From: Hymenoscyphus infarciens
Taxonomy: Eukaryota; Ascomycota; Leotiomycetes; Helotiales; Helotiaceae
Length of the DNA: 64,000 nt
Direction of reading: 5' to 3'
Assembly: GCA_001414345.1 (NCBI GenBank)
Contig: LLCB01000253.1
Location: 1 to 64,000 of the forward strand
Shown here: positions 46,551 through 60,700 of the stretch, in pieces
How positions within the stretch are numbered: position 1 is the first letter of the stretch
Layout of the letters: each line of letters starts with the position of its first letter
Notes under the pieces: model-generated
Told to the model about the DNA's origin: nothing
Database searches by the model: none
Seen by the model: the letters and a program-made list of their open reading frames with translations, nothing else
Program-made: the position numbers and the translations under genes

Positions 46551-47279
46551 ATGACCGACACCACCCAACCTCCACCCGCAACGACTGCCAACAACACCAC
46601 TATCACACACGAAGATGCCTCGAGACGCGAGCCCCAGTCCACCTCCTCTGCCACCGGTGCCTCCGAACTCGCCAGTCAACAGATAAGCCTACGTGCCGCC
46701 CTTCGACAGTTTCCCGACTTCCCCATCCCCGGCATCGACTTCATCGATATCCTCCCCCTCTTCTCCTCTCACGAACAGCACACGAACCTCATCCGCGCTC
46801 TCGAACTCCAAGTCCTCGCCATCAACAACGGAGTCAAGCCCGATATCATCGTAGGCCTGGACGCCAGGGGATTCCTCTTCGGTCCCAGTCTAGCCTTGCG
46901 GTTGGGTGCTGGATTCGCGCCCGTCAGAAAGCGGGGAAAGTTGCCGGGGCCAACGGAGACGGCGAAGTTTGATAAGGAGTATGGCACGGATGGGTTTGAG
47001 ATTCAGAAGGATGCTGTTGCAAAGGGTCAGACGGTTTTGATCGTGGATGATATTATTGCTACTGGTAAGCCCACATCACCCCTAAAAGGAAATTCTCTTC
47101 AAGTAAATTCCTTTCTAACTTGAATAATAGGAGGATCTGCCGCCGCCGCTGGACAACTCGTCGAGCAACTTGGGGGAAACCTCGTCGGCTATCTGTTTAT
47201 TCTCGAAATCGACTTTCTCAAGGGGAGAGAGAAGCTTAATGCTCCTGTTTATACATTACTCAGGGAGGATTTCAAATAA
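46551..47279 (+). CDS. apt1: Adenine phosphoribosyltransferase
   Basis: Two exons, 46551-47064 and 47131-47279 (663 nt, 220 residues plus TAA). The 66-base intron has a GTAAGC donor and a CTAACTTGAATAATAG acceptor, and splits the Gly codon of the PRPP loop. The enzyme converts adenine and PRPP to AMP and pyrophosphate in the cytosol (EC 2.4.2.7, purine salvage). Hallmarks: [55 protein letters not shown], and the PRPP-binding motif [17 protein letters not shown], then [17 protein letters not shown]. An N-terminal extension of about 45 Thr/Ser/Pro-rich residues precedes the conserved core. The ATG at 46551 is the first usable one, after a pyrimidine-rich leader. A LINE sits about 300 bases upstream. 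No lesion in the gene. Confidence 0.95.
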
Positions 47280-48060
47280 GGTTATCCATCACGCCTTATA
47301 AGGATTAATACTGGGAGGGGTGGGATGACAATTTTTTTCTTCATTTTCGGCGTTTTTCCGGTCGGGTCGGCATTATTCAACACAACTCCAACATTTAGAC
47401 AGCATTTCAGCATTTTTCTTCCCATCCCACCTTACCCTCGAATTCTTTGAAATGGATGACACAGGCTCCGAGAAGGGAGTGCAGGAGAGGATATTTACCA
47501 TCGTGTAAATACTGGGGTTGATAGTTTGGCATGTGAATATGGGGCATGGGGCAACTTTTTTTTTTCTTGCGGAGGATGACGAATGATTGATACACAAAAG
47601 CATTTCAAGGGGTTTCTTCTTTTTTCTAGAATATTCAATTTCAATAGACCCCGGGAAGGGGGATTCAAATTTCACCTTTTCTCCACCTCTCTTTTTTCGT
47701 TCTGTCTTATGAGGGGAATGTGAAGGGTCTGTCACGTGATAGCTCTGGTTTTTTTCTATTACGTTTCTGGAACGTTGTAATGACCCGACTTGAACGTTGA
47801 TAAGCCTGTTCCCAAATCAGACTTTTGGCATAGTTCTTACACTTTGGTAACTTCGTTATTGTTTCAACGGCACCTTTTTTTTTGGAATGCCGTGACTGTC
47901 TGTCTCCCTTCTCAGGCTGGTGGGCTGGTTACCTACCCCTGATGTGTCTCGCTTACCAGGGCCTCGTTTTGAAATTTTGACTTTTATTTCCTTGGTCTCT
48001 ATTATTTCTGCTTGCTGTTACCGTCGTTGGTATAGAGTCTTTTTTTTTCTTTCTTTTTTC
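47280..48060. other. 3' flank of apt1
   Basis: T-rich, GC-moderate DNA containing the probable apt1 3' untranslated region and terminator. No second gene was recognised. Composition shifts to RIP-type DNA at about 48060. Confidence 0.5.
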
Positions 48061-49819
48061 TTCTTCTATACTACTAGTGTTAGTTAAGTCTCTTTATTAT
48101 TAGAGAAGGTAGTATTTTGATTTATGCTTTCTAGAAGAGGAGAGGGAGATCTAGTTAGAAGGAGAGTATTTTTTTAGTTTAATATTAGAGTTGTGATTTT
48201 ATAATTAGACGGTTTTTAATTTAGAAAGAGTTTTTAGAGATTATAATATTTTTTTTATTTTTTTATTTTTATTAGAGAAGTTTATAAGTAGAGTTAAAAT
48301 AGTAGTTCAGATATAGATATAGAGATAAGTAGAATAGTATATAGAAGATATAGAATAATTAAGAGTATATTAATAAATAGATAGTTTTAATTATTTTTAA
48401 GATTAAAGAGTTAATAAGGTTTAAATAAGATATTTCTAGATAAGAAGCTATATTATATATAGTATATAATATTAAAGATTAATATTTTAATATTAAAAGA
48501 ATAAAAAGAAAATAGAGAAATTTTTTATATTTTATTTTAATAGATATAGATAGATAATTAAGTAGAAGTTATACTTAGTAGTTATAAGAGTTATAAAAGT
48601 AGGCTTCTTAGTTTAATTAAAGGTTTTAGACTTAGATAGTAATATTACTAGTAGTATATTAAAAAGGTTTATAATATTTATTATATTATAAAGTAATCTA
48701 GGTAATACTAGATTTCTAAGAATAACTAATAATATAGTAATTATTAGTAGAAAAGAGCTAAGTTAAAAGAGCATAGTTCTTCTAGCTTAAGAGCTAATAG
48801 AATACTTAGTCTTACTTTTTCTAAGAATAGAAACAAAGTTATATAATCTTTATAATAAATTATAATTCTTTATAATTCTTAAGAGATTAAGTTTCTTATT
48901 ATAAGTTCTTTATACTAAGTTTAATTTATATAATAACTTTTTAATATAATAAAGTAGATTTTTAAAAAAAAATATAAATAAGTTATATAAGATTAATTAG
49001 AAAATATTATTCTATTCTAACGCTAGTATAGATACTATACTAGCGTAGAGAATTAGTAAAACGTTAATATATTTACTCTTACTAGAAAATAATCGCTATT
49101 ATCTTTCTAAAAAGAATTAGTTCTATCTAAAAAATTAGATAAAGAAAGTAAATAAAGCTTATAATAATAATAAATTAATAAACTACGTATAATTAAATAA
49201 AGCGTATAAAAGTTTATCTAAAGCTTAAAACTAAGTACTTTTCTTAATTATATACTACTTATCTATTTAGACTAGCGCTTTCTCGTAACTTTTATACTAA
49301 GTATAAGTTCTTCTAGTATACTTTTCTACGTATTTTCATAAAACGCTATACTAAGATCTATAGTAATCTACTTATCGACTTCTATCTATTATTCTATATT
49401 ATCTAGTATCTGATTTAGTTATATTCTATAAGATATACTTACTTCTAGTAGATATATATAGAAGAATATTCTTTCTACTAGAGAGTCTAGAGAGCTAGCT
49501 CTCTAATAAAAAGATATAAGTCTTATACTTTAAAAGTTAAGCGATATCTTAAGAATTATCTTAGTAAAAGTAAGATTATTTCTACTTTTTAGAGATATCG
49601 ATTCTTTTTATTAGTTCTTCTATTAGTTTAACTAGTTAAGTATATATTTAGATATTTTATAAGTATTAGATACTTTTAAGTAACTATTTAAGTTATATCT
49701 AAAGTTTTAAGAGTATTATATATAGCTTCTAGTAGAGTAAATAAGAGAATAAGAGAGCGAATTACATAGTAGCACTCTTAGTAGAGGTCTCTACTAGTGT
49801 TAGAATAGAATAATATAAC
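48060..49819. repeat. AT-rich RIP-degraded DNA
   Basis: Dense stops and TA steps, with no protein motif recognised. It contains a perfect 12-bp palindrome with a 3-base centre at 49020-49046 (ACGCTAGTATAG and its inverse). It probably represents older transposon sequence flanking the LTR element nest. Confidence 0.5.
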
Positions 49820-49835
49820 TATAATAATACGAAAT

Positions 49836-50213
49836 TATAATAGTATACTATTCTAAATTGTCGGTATTCGTAAAACTACTAATACTTCTATAACTACCGA
49901 TACTTCTATAACTTATAAGATAGAAAGTACTAAAGAGAGTAAAGATTAGATATTATATATTTTACTTTAAGGTCTTATATATTTAGCTTTAAAGCCTTTA
50001 TTATTTTAGTAGCTATATTAAGAAAGACTTAGTTATTATTTTTATTAGAACTTAGTAGTCTTTAACCTCTTATATATAAATGTTTATACTTAATATAAAA
50101 GAAAGATAGTTATTATTTTCTTTTATATTAGTACCTAGTATCTATATACGTTATTCTACTATACGTACTTCTATATACCTCTACTATAGTTATATATATT
50201 TCGTACTATTATA
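49836..50213 (+). repeat. 5' LTR of the Ty3/gypsy element (378 bp)
   Basis: Begins TATAATAG and ends CGTACTATTATA. It is the same length as the 3' LTR and differs from it mainly by transitions. The terminal TA...TA is explained by RIP of TG...CA. It is preceded by the target copy GAAAT at 49831-49835. Confidence 0.85.
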
Positions 50214-53200
50214 TAAAAATAATAACTCTTCTTCGCTAATAATAGCTTTAATAATATCTCTTTTAAGCTTATTATTACTCTTTATTTAGAAGTTGATTTA
50301 GTCTTAATTTAGAATATTATAATAGTATTCTTATATAGCTAGGTAATTAGAGACTACCTAGATAGCTAGTAATACTAGAGTTTAGTATCTATATAGATAG
50401 CTAGTAAAAATCGTATTATAGATATATTAAGAGATTAGAATACGCTAAGTATTCCTAAGAGTCTTAATAACCCTAGATTTAGTAAATAAGTTAACTTATT
50501 ATAGTTATCTAGAAGGCTTCTAAATCTAATCTTACTCTCTCTCTTCTAATTTAATATTTAATATATTAGAATCTAGAGTAACTCTAGGTCTCTTTTAAGC
50601 TCTACTTCTAAGTATAGAGCCTCTTTTTAAGGAATAAAGTTAAGCTTCTATAAAAAGGTCTCTAACTTATTATTATACTTCTAAGAATACTAAGAAGCCT
50701 AAGAATAATAAAGGTAAAAGCTTAGTACCTAGAAGCTAGAGAGATTAATAAGACTTCTTTAATATAGATAAGATATAAGGTATAATCTAAGCTATAAAAG
50801 CTAAAGATTAAGAAAAAGAAGAGAGAATTTTAGAGTAAGATAACTAGATTACCTAATTATTAAACCTAGTATAGTAAATTAGTTAATAACTATTAAATAA
50901 TAACTAAAGTCTAAGTTCTATCTAACTAATATAAACATCTTCTTCTATTCTTTTAAAATATTATTAAAAGCAAAACCTTACTCTTAATATTCCTTTCTTA
51001 TAATAACCTACTTTATACTTATAATCTAAAAGTACTTTAAAAGCCTTTTAATCTATTAAAAGTAAGATTATAAAGAAAATTAAACTTTTAAATAATAGTA
51101 TTTTACTTATATATAAGTAATAGAGAATATTAATATATAATTAACTCTATATAAATACTAACTATTATTAGATACCTTTAACTTATAAAGCTCTTATTTA
51201 GAAGATAATAATAAAACTTGCCTAGAACTACTTAGAGCCTTAATATAAGTCTAATATAAGTAAAATAATATTTAAAAATTATAAAGAAATAAATAAACTT
51301 CTTAATACTTACTATCTACCTAGTTATAAGAAGAAGGATGCCTAGAACGCCTTTTAGTCTCTTTAGATAAAATAAAAGAGTTATATAAAAGAAAGTTTTA
51401 TAAAATTTAAAAGTTACTTTTTAAGTATAATAATACTTAAAAAGGTATTAGAGTAAGATAAATTCTACTATATATAAGAGAAGCTTATACCTTAGCTTAG
51501 AAACTACTTAGTTAATAGTAAGAGATACTAGAATACTAACTTTAATAAGATAGTAAGAGACCTTTTATTTATAAATAAGAAATAGTACTAAAATACTAAG
51601 TTATATATAACTAGTATAATAAGTATAGAAAAACTAGTAGTAATAAGCTTATTATACTAAAAGCCTAATACTAACTAATCCTTATCTAGTTTAGCTATAA
51701 AACCCTTACTACTCTTATATAGACTTTATTCTACTTCTTAAAAGACTTTTTAAACTTTTAAGTTCTCTTCTACTAATAAAAGATTAAAGACTTTATCTAT
51801 AAACTAATTCTTTACTAGTATAAAGTATTTTAATTATAAGAAACCTAAATATATTAAGCCTAACTATCTTAATCTACCTAGTATTAATAAAATAGATAAT
51901 TAACTTAAGAAAGAATAACTACTTAAAGAGTACTCTAACTCTAATCTAAGTTAAAAGGAAAATAAAGAAGCCTAGGTAAAAATACCTTCCTAGGCCTATA
52001 TAAATATAATCTAGCTAGACTTAACCTTTTTAAACTTATAAGAGGAAAATAATTTTTTATAAATATTACTCTTAGTATATAAGAATATAGTATTAAAATA
52101 TAAGCTTTAATAATATAAGAGTAAATAGGTACTTATTTCTAAATTAACTTTTAACTTTATAATTATTAAAAGTAATAGGTTTATAGATCTAGAAACTACC
52201 TTATTTAGTATTTATTTATAGATATAATAATAGTACTAAAAGCTATATAACTTAGTTTATATAACTATATTTAAATATAGATAAATATTATATCTATAAC
52301 TACCTTTTTATTATTCTAGACCTTAGATAGTAAGACTTAATTATTAGTAATAAGTAGTTTAACTATTTTAAAGTTCTTCTTAACTCTTTAAAGAACTAGA
52401 TTACTTAGCTAGCTAACTACTCTCTAACTCTCTACTATAGTAAGGAAATTTTACTTTTACTTTTTAACTAGAACTAGAAACCTATTTTAAATTACTAGTT
52501 AGATATAAATTAAAAGGAATATATAATTTATTAATAAGAAAGATATAAAAAGAGTAGACTTATAAATATAACTAAGTTATTACTTTTATCTATAATAATA
52601 CCTTTTAATAAAATTTTAATATCTAACTCTAGTTTAAAGCCTCTATAAACTACTAGTATAGCCTTAAAAGGCTAGACTTTATACTCTTTTATTTATAAAA
52701 TAAGTATAAATACTATATATTTTAATATAAAATAACTTAATTTAGAATTTTATATAATAAGTATTTATAAGCTAGATTAGATTATTAATAAAAGCTTAGC
52801 CTCTTTTTAAGATAATAATAATATAAGAGCTCTAATATAGACTTAACTCTTAAAATATTACTTATCTTATAAAGATATATTTTTAAAAGTAGCTTTTAAT
52901 AAGCTCTCTTCTTATTATAAATATAACTATAAGATTATTTTAAATAAGGTACTTCTTAACTCCTTTTTACTTCTATATTAATAGTTAATTATAAAGCTTA
53001 AAGTTATAAAGAAGTATCTTATAAAGAACCTAGATAAGAGGTTTATTATTAATAGTAATAGCTCTTTTACCTTTCTAGTACTTTTTATTAAAAAGGCTAA
53101 TAGTAATAAGTTATAATTCTATATTAATTATAAGAAGCTAAATACTTTAACCTAAAACGATCTCTACCTAATCCCTTATATTAATAAGCTCCTTTTTAAG

Positions 53201-56200
53201 ATAAGAATAGCTAAAATCTTTACTAAATTAAATAATAGATAAGCTTTTTATTATATCTAAATAGACTCTAACTTAGAAGAGATAACTATGTTTAAAACTA
53301 GGTATAATATATATAAATATAAGGTCTTCTCTTTTAGACTCTATAATAGCTCTACTATCTATTAACATTATATAAATAATATCTTAATTAACTATCTAAA
53401 TAACTTCTATATTACTTACTTAGATAATATTTTAATTTATTTAGATACTATTAAAGAATATAAGGAATAGATTAAAAAGGTTCTAAATTAGCTTTAAGAA
53501 GTAGAACTTTAAGTAGATATTAAGAAAAGTAAATTTAATATTACTAGAGTTAAATACTTAGGATTTATCTTAACTATAAAAGGACTTAAATTTAACTCTA
53601 AAAAAGTATAGCCTTTATAAAACTAAGTCTAACCTAATACTATAATAAATATAAAGTCTTATCTAAAGTTTATAAGATTCTATAAATAATTTATTAAAAG
53701 TTATACTAAAATCACTAAACCTCTAACTATAATAATATACTCTATAAAGCTATTTCTATAAATACTTAAATATAAAGAAGCTTTTAAAGTACTAAGAACT
53801 AAGCTACTTATAATTTAAATCTTATACTACTTTAACTCTAATTATAATATAAAGCTAGAAATAGACTTCTTAAAAGGAGTAATAGTAGGTATATTCTTAT
53901 AATAATATAATAGCCTTTAGTACTTTATTAGGTTCTACTTACACGTCTTAGTTAGCTATGAATTAAACTAGGACATCTATAATAAAGAGCTATCTACTAT
54001 TATAAAAGCTTTTAAGAAATAGTATCTTAAACTTATATTATATTAGAAGCGTATTAATATATATTTAGATTATAGATTATTAGAATACTTTATAATAACT
54101 AAGCTACTAATAGTTAAGTAAGTCTAATAGATAGAGTTTTTATTAGACTTTAACTTTTAAATCTAATTTATATCTAAAAAAAAGTAATTAAAAAGTAGAT
54201 ATATTAACTTAATAAAAATAAGACTTAAAAACCTATAATTAAGCTAAAGTAGATAGCTATTTATATACTCTTTTAGTACTTAATCGTTTAGACCTTTAAA
54301 TTAATACTAAACTTACTTAGACCTTTTTATAAGAATAGTCTACCTCTCTTAATATAATTTAGTTAGACGTTATTCTAAGAATAAGTTTAAATATAATTTA
54401 AAAGTTAAAAGAAGATAACTTATACTTCTTTTAGAAAGAACGTTATAAACTTCTAAATAGATACTACCTCTTATTAGATAATTTACTACTTTTTAAGAAT
54501 TAACTTTATATTTAAAAGAATACTAAACTCTATATAAAACTAATTTAAGAAGTCTATAACTAAGTATCTAGTACTTACTTAAGTATAAAAAAGATATTCT
54601 AGTTATTAGTATAATACTACTACTAAGCTAGAATATCTTTAGACTATAAGAGGTATATAGAGAATTATTAAGCTTATAAATACTCTTATTCTTAATAAAC
54701 TAAGTAATAAGGCTTTCTTTACTCTCTACTTATATCTAACTATCTTATATAATATTTATATATAGACTTTAAATTATTTTTAAAAAATAAACATAGATTT
54801 AATACTATATTAGTATTTATTAACTAACTTAGAAAGGATTTAGTATTAATACCTTATTATTTAACTATAGATACTAAAGAACTAGCTAAACTCTTTATTT
54901 AATAGATTTACTATTTTAGCTACTACTTTAAATCGATTATATCTAATTAAGAACCTTAATTTATATTATTATTTTAGACTAAATTTTATTAAATAATTAG
55001 TATTAAGCTTAAGCTTAATACTACTTATTATAAATAGATAGATAAATAAATAGAGATAATAAACTAATATATTAATTAGAGACTAAGGCCCTTTATAACC
55101 TACTATTAAGATAACTAGAGTAAATTAATCTCTTTAATAGATAGAGTATAAATAACACTTCTATACTTATCTATTAGTATAACCTCTTATTAGCTTAAGT
55201 TTAGACTTAATCTAAAGACTTTATAAAACTAGAATATACTAAAGACTTTTATTCTCTAAGAATAACTTAACTATAATAAAGTAGTAAAAGTAGCCTAATA
55301 TATATACTCTACTTAGAGAATAGCTAAAGATAATATAGATAAGGCTTAGAAAAAAATAGAAGATAGTATAAACTAGTACTAAAGAGCTATTAACTAAGAT
55401 ATTAGAGATAAAGTCTACTTATCTACTAAGAATCTTAAGATAAATCGTTTTAGCTAAAAGCTTACTAAATAGTAGATAGAACCTTTTAAAATACTAGAAT
55501 ATATAAGATACTCTTATAAGTTAAAACTTCTTAAAAGCTTATTAATTTATAATATTTTTACTCTTAATATACTTTTAAAGGATCTAAACACCTCTTTACT
55601 AGAATAAGAGGCTCTAAAGCCTCTACTAGATATTATTAAAAGTATATAAGAAGAAGAGATATAAGAAATACTTAATAGTAGACTTTTTAAAAGATAGCTA
55701 TAGTATTAAGTAAAATAGATTAGATATAATTTAAATCCTACTTAGTATTTTATAAATACTTTTTAAGGTTTACTATATTATCTAAGAGACTTTTATATTA
55801 AATATCTAGAAGAGCTAGGACTACCTTAATATCTCTCTAAATAGCTTAATATATAGAAATTAGAAAAGAATTAAGTAAAAGAGTTAATTTATAAAACTCT
55901 ATTAATACTCTCTAATTCTAGTTACTCTTAATAAGAAACTTATAATAAAAACCTAATATAAAATACTAACTAGTAGGAATATTTAAAATTAATAAAGTAA
56001 AGAACTAAGACTAAGTTACTATTAAAACAGAGCCTACGCCTTCTCTCCTTTCTCTAACTTATTATTCTCCTTCTTACTCTTCTAAGTATAAAGAGCCTAA
56101 ATCAGCTCTTCCTCTACTACCTCCTTCTTATAAGAACGCTTCTTACCTCGGCGACCTCTTATAATCAGCTTTAGAGAGGACGTCTATAAACTCTTTAAGT

Positions 56201-57155
56201 AAGCCTTAAAGAGGACCTAAACCTAGGTTTAAATAGAGGTCCTATCCTCTATAGTATAGTATAAGGACTATTAAATATTAGTAACTAAAACCACTCTAAT
56301 AAGTAAGACCTCTTCTCCTCTTTAAGCTTAAGCTTATTAAACTCCTTTCTTATAAACTATAGTAACTACCTAAGTTAGAATAGATTTAGTATATAATTAG
56401 GATTAAACTTACTAGGATATATATAGTATTCTACTCTATATAGTATCTATACTTCTTTAACTTTAGCTTCTTAAAAGCGTATATATAATCTCTATTCTAA
56501 GATTTTATCTAAAGATACTAAACGTAGTAGACTTAGTAGATAGCTAGAAGCGTACTAGGAGAATATAGGAGAGGTATTTTACTATATTAGATTAGCCTTA
56601 AATTAGGCCTAATAAAGAAGAGAAAGACTTACTTCTATATATATATATAATATATATATATATTCTAGAATAAAAGTTAGTATATAAGAATATATCTAAT
56701 TAGAAAGTATTCTTATTATATATATATTATTTTAGATAAAAAGAAAAGAAGAAGAGAAGTTAGAATTAAGGAAAAGTCGCCTATTAATATACTACTTATA
56801 ATAATAGTTATTACTTTATATTTATTATTTATTACTTAATAATTACTATTATAATATATAATTAATAAGAATATAACAACTTTATAGTAGTATACTACTT
56901 TCTACCTAATAGCTAATAATTAGCCTCTGTTCTCTTTATATCTATTATTATATAGTATATAATAGTAAATAAAGAATAATTATCTCTTAAAATAATAATA
57001 CTACTAGTTATCGACTCTACTCTAACTACTAGATACTATAATAGTAGATAAGTTATATTCTTTATATTAAATACGTAAATAATACTCTAGTTGACCTAAT
57101 ACTATATTAATCGATAACTAAAGACTTAGAATAAGTCTTTTTAAAGGAGAGAGAA

Positions 57156-57533
57156 TATAATAGTACGCTATTCTAAATTGTTAGTATTTATAAAACTACT
57201 AATACCTCTATAACTACTAATACTTCTACGACTAATAAGATAGAAGATATTAAAAGGAGTAAGAATTAGATATTATATATTTTACTTTAAGGTCTTATAT
57301 ATTTAGCTTTAAAGCTCTTATTATTTTAGTAGCTATATTCGGAAAGACTTAGTTATTATTTTTATTAAGACTTAGTAGTCTCTGACCTCTTCTATATTAA
57401 TATTTATACTTAGTATAGAAGAAGAATAGTTATTATTTTCTTCTATATTAGTGCCTAGTATCTATATACGTTATTCTACTATACGTACTTCTATATGCCT
57501 CTACTATAGTTATATATATTTCGTGCTATTATA
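57156..57533 (+). repeat. 3' LTR of the Ty3/gypsy element (378 bp)
   Basis: Begins TATAATAGTACG and ends CGTGCTATTATA, followed directly by GAAAT, the second target copy. It retains slightly more G and C than the 5' copy, for example CGTGC against CGTAC near the end. Confidence 0.85.
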
Positions 57534-57798
57534 GAAATATATACTACTATTGAAGAGATATATAGAAATGTGTTTAGTAGAATAATATATATAAATACTA
57601 GTTACTAATATAGAAGAAAAGACTAAATACGACCTTTTTTAACTATAGAAAAGTAGATAGCTATATATAAGAGATTTAGACTATACTAAAGAGTCTAAAA
57701 GCTAAAGTATAAAATCTTTCTAAATTAGATAATATAAAATAATAACTACTAAAACCTTATATATAATCTCGGCTTATATAGAATAGTAGACTATTATA

Positions 57799-60700
57799 TC
57801 TCTCTCTTTTAAAAAAGACTTATTCTAAGTCTTAGTCTTATTAGAGTCGAATTAGGATACTAGCTATTATTATTTCAGTTAAAGACGTTAAGTAAGAGTT
57901 AGTTAGAGTTAAAATCGTAGACGATCTAATTCGTAGATACTTATAAAAGAGACTTTATTTCTAGTTATTCTAGTATTAAAAGTAATATCTATATTCGTAT
58001 TTACTAAAAGAGTATAGATCTAAGCTATCTTATAAGTTAGTAAGTATTTAGAGTAAAATTAGAGACGAAAAGATCGAAGACAATAGTAATAACTTAGCTA
58101 TAGAGCTTATTTTAAGAGAGACTACTAATTTATATCTACTTTAAAAATTTAAATAAAAAACTTCTAGTCTAGCTAAAAGTAAAAAGAAAGTAAGAAAGTA
58201 AGACTTAATACTAGAGTTAATAGAGTTTTAGCTAGTTAAAAGAGTTATTATCGAATATTAATATATTATCTAAAGTCTAGAATAAGAAAAGAAGTAGTTA
58301 CTAGTATAATATTTATTAGTTCTATTCTAAACTAGAGTACTCTATAAAGACTTGTTTTTATCTTCTAATTCTACTTCGTTTATACTATAAGTAGAACTAA
58401 TAGTTAAAGATCTATTATTAGATTATAAGAAGTTTAGTACTAGACGAGATAGAGAGGTATTTCTTTAAACTAAAGTATTAATTATAAGTTACTTAGCGTT
58501 TTAGCGTCTCTTCTTATCAATAGCTAAAAGATTAGATACTATTTTAATAAAGTTATATTTCTAATATCTCTTTCTTATAATAGCTAAGTTTTAGAGCTAT
58601 AGTATAATCTTCTCTTATATATAAAAAAATCTTTCTAATTCTTATATCTTTCTAATTATTCTTCTTTTTATAGCTAGTTAAAAAGTATATATTTAAGAGA
58701 GTAAGTATATCTTCTTAATCTTTAAAAGTAAGAACTAATTCTAACTTATATCTAAGCTCTAGGTAGTTTCTAGCTAGTCTAGTTATTATATCTTAAATAA
58801 AAGCTTTATAAGTTAAAGATAAACTATAGTAGTCGGTATTTATAAGAAGTCTATTATATACTAATATCTTCTATTATTAGTATATAAGTAAAATACTATT
58901 ATCTAAAGGTTTAATCTTTTTAGTTATTTTACTTTTAGAAAGAGGTTAGAGAGTTTTTATAACACGTTTAGAACCGAGTTAAGAGATCTCTTATTTAGAG
59001 AAGATATTAGAGATAGTAGTGTTTTCTTAATAAAAGAGATAAAAATCTAAGCTTAGAAGTAGAGAAGAGTTTAAAGAAGAGTTAAATTAAGACAGGTTTA
59101 GAGAATAAGAAAGTTAAATTTAAATATTACTTATTATCTTTTCTTTTTAGCTATTTAATTCTTTATTTATTATTCTTCTCTTTCTAAATTAGCTATCTAA
59201 TCTTTTATTCTTTATTCTTCTATTTCTAAAGCTTATATAACTATCTATATCTTATTTATATTTAAGAACTCTTACTAGTCTTCTTAATCTTTTATATTTC
59301 TTTAGAATCTTTTACTACTTTTAAGTATATAGATACGATTTAGAAAGAGTATAGCGATTATAGAAGCTATATCGAGAGTATAGGATAAGTAAAGTAAAGT
59401 TAAATAGATACTTAATTCCCTAGAACTATAGAGAAGAGTATAAGGCTTTAAATACTATACTTCTTACTTAAAAGATAGAGATTATTAGATGATTCTTTAT
59501 CTAATCTACCTTTATTCTAAAATATACCTCTTAAATAACCTTTTCTAATTAGAAAAGCGTTATTTACTATATATATAGATTTAATAACCTAATCTCTTTC
59601 TTTTCTTTTTATAACTTCTTTAAAACTCTTCTACTATTACTAGACTACTATAGTATATACTATCTAATAAAAAACTATAGTAAGAAGCTTATATTTACCT
59701 TTTCTAAGCTCTTATACTAACTAAAATAGCCTCTTACCTAGATCTCTTATCTTCTAGATAGTAAGACTCTAATAAATACTAGGCCTATACTTAAGTATTA
59801 TAAAGATAAAGATAATAAGAAAGGTGTTAAATATATAATTAATAGATTAGAATCTAAGCGTTATATACTTATAAGTTCTTTTAAGCTTATTAACTCTAAT
59901 ATCTTACTTTAGCTAACTATATAAGAGTATTAAATATTAAATCTCTTATATATTTCCTCTTTAAGTCTAGTTACGCTCTAAAGTAGTATACTTAGTAGAT
60001 TTTATAATATTAATATCTCTAAGAATAAGCTAGAGAAGTTAGAAGTTATAAGCTCTAATAAATATTAAGCTTTTAAAGATAATACTAAACTTAAAAACCT
60101 TCTTAAGAAGCTTTTAGCTACTAATACTAGGCTCTTAAACGAACTTCTTAGTAATAATATTAAATACTTAACTATTAGTAGTAAGAGCTTACTTATTATA
60201 CCTTTTATTAAGAAAGGTTATCTTAATATCTTAAATTTTTAAGAAGCTGTTTATAAAGACTATATTACTTCTATAGTTACTAGTAAATTAACTAGTTATT
60301 ATTATTATATAGAGTTAGAAAAAGTAGTATATTATTTTAACTATACTATTAGCTACTTATATAAGGCTCTACTAAGTATCTATCTCTCTTTTATAATTAT
60401 CTTAACTAAAAATTATAAGAAATATTAGACTAATATTAGTAATAAAGTTTATATAAAGCTTTATTTAGTTACTCTTTTACTTCTTATTTTATTTCTTTAG
60501 CTAATTTTATAGATTTAGAAGTAAGAGAAGTTATAAAGTATAATCTATATAAGACTTAAATAGGGTTTTAGAGGCTCTTAGTTATCCTTAGTTCTTAACT
60601 ATACTTATTACTATAAGTAACTTAATAGCTTTTAAAGTCTTACTTCTAATAATAAACTAGATTATAATATTCCTAGGGTTTTAAAGTATAGTAACCGCGT

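Larger units (their letters stand above)
49836..57533 (+). mobile_element. Complete Ty3/gypsy LTR retrotransposon, RIP-mutated
   Basis: 7698 bp with 378-bp LTRs and the 5-bp duplication GAAAT (49831-49835 and 57534-57538). On the plus strand a reverse transcriptase relic near 53400-53600 reads YLDNILIYLDTIKEY and FNITRVKYLGFI, corresponding to the gypsy YLDDILIYS and VxYLG motifs with Asp-to-Asn at the catalytic pair. An RNase H-like stretch with YNKELSTIIKAFKK follows near 53970-54020. A purine-rich tract (AAAGGAGAGAGAA) abuts the 3' LTR. Stop codons throughout show it cannot encode proteins. Integrase should lie at about 54.5-56 kb but is too eroded to delimit. Confidence 0.85.
49820..57798 (-). 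mobile_element. Older minus-strand LTR, split by the gypsy element
   Basis: TATAATAATACGAAAT at 49820-49835 and 57539-57798 together form an inverted LTR of the same family as the solo LTRs at 12326 and 15805. The gypsy element 49836-57533 lies inside it, with GAAAT duplicated. To its right, 57799-57835 read in reverse gives a polypurine tract (AAAAGAGAGAGA) next to the LTR edge, almost the same as the gypsy element's own. It is therefore the 3' LTR of a minus-strand element extending rightward. Confidence 0.6.
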
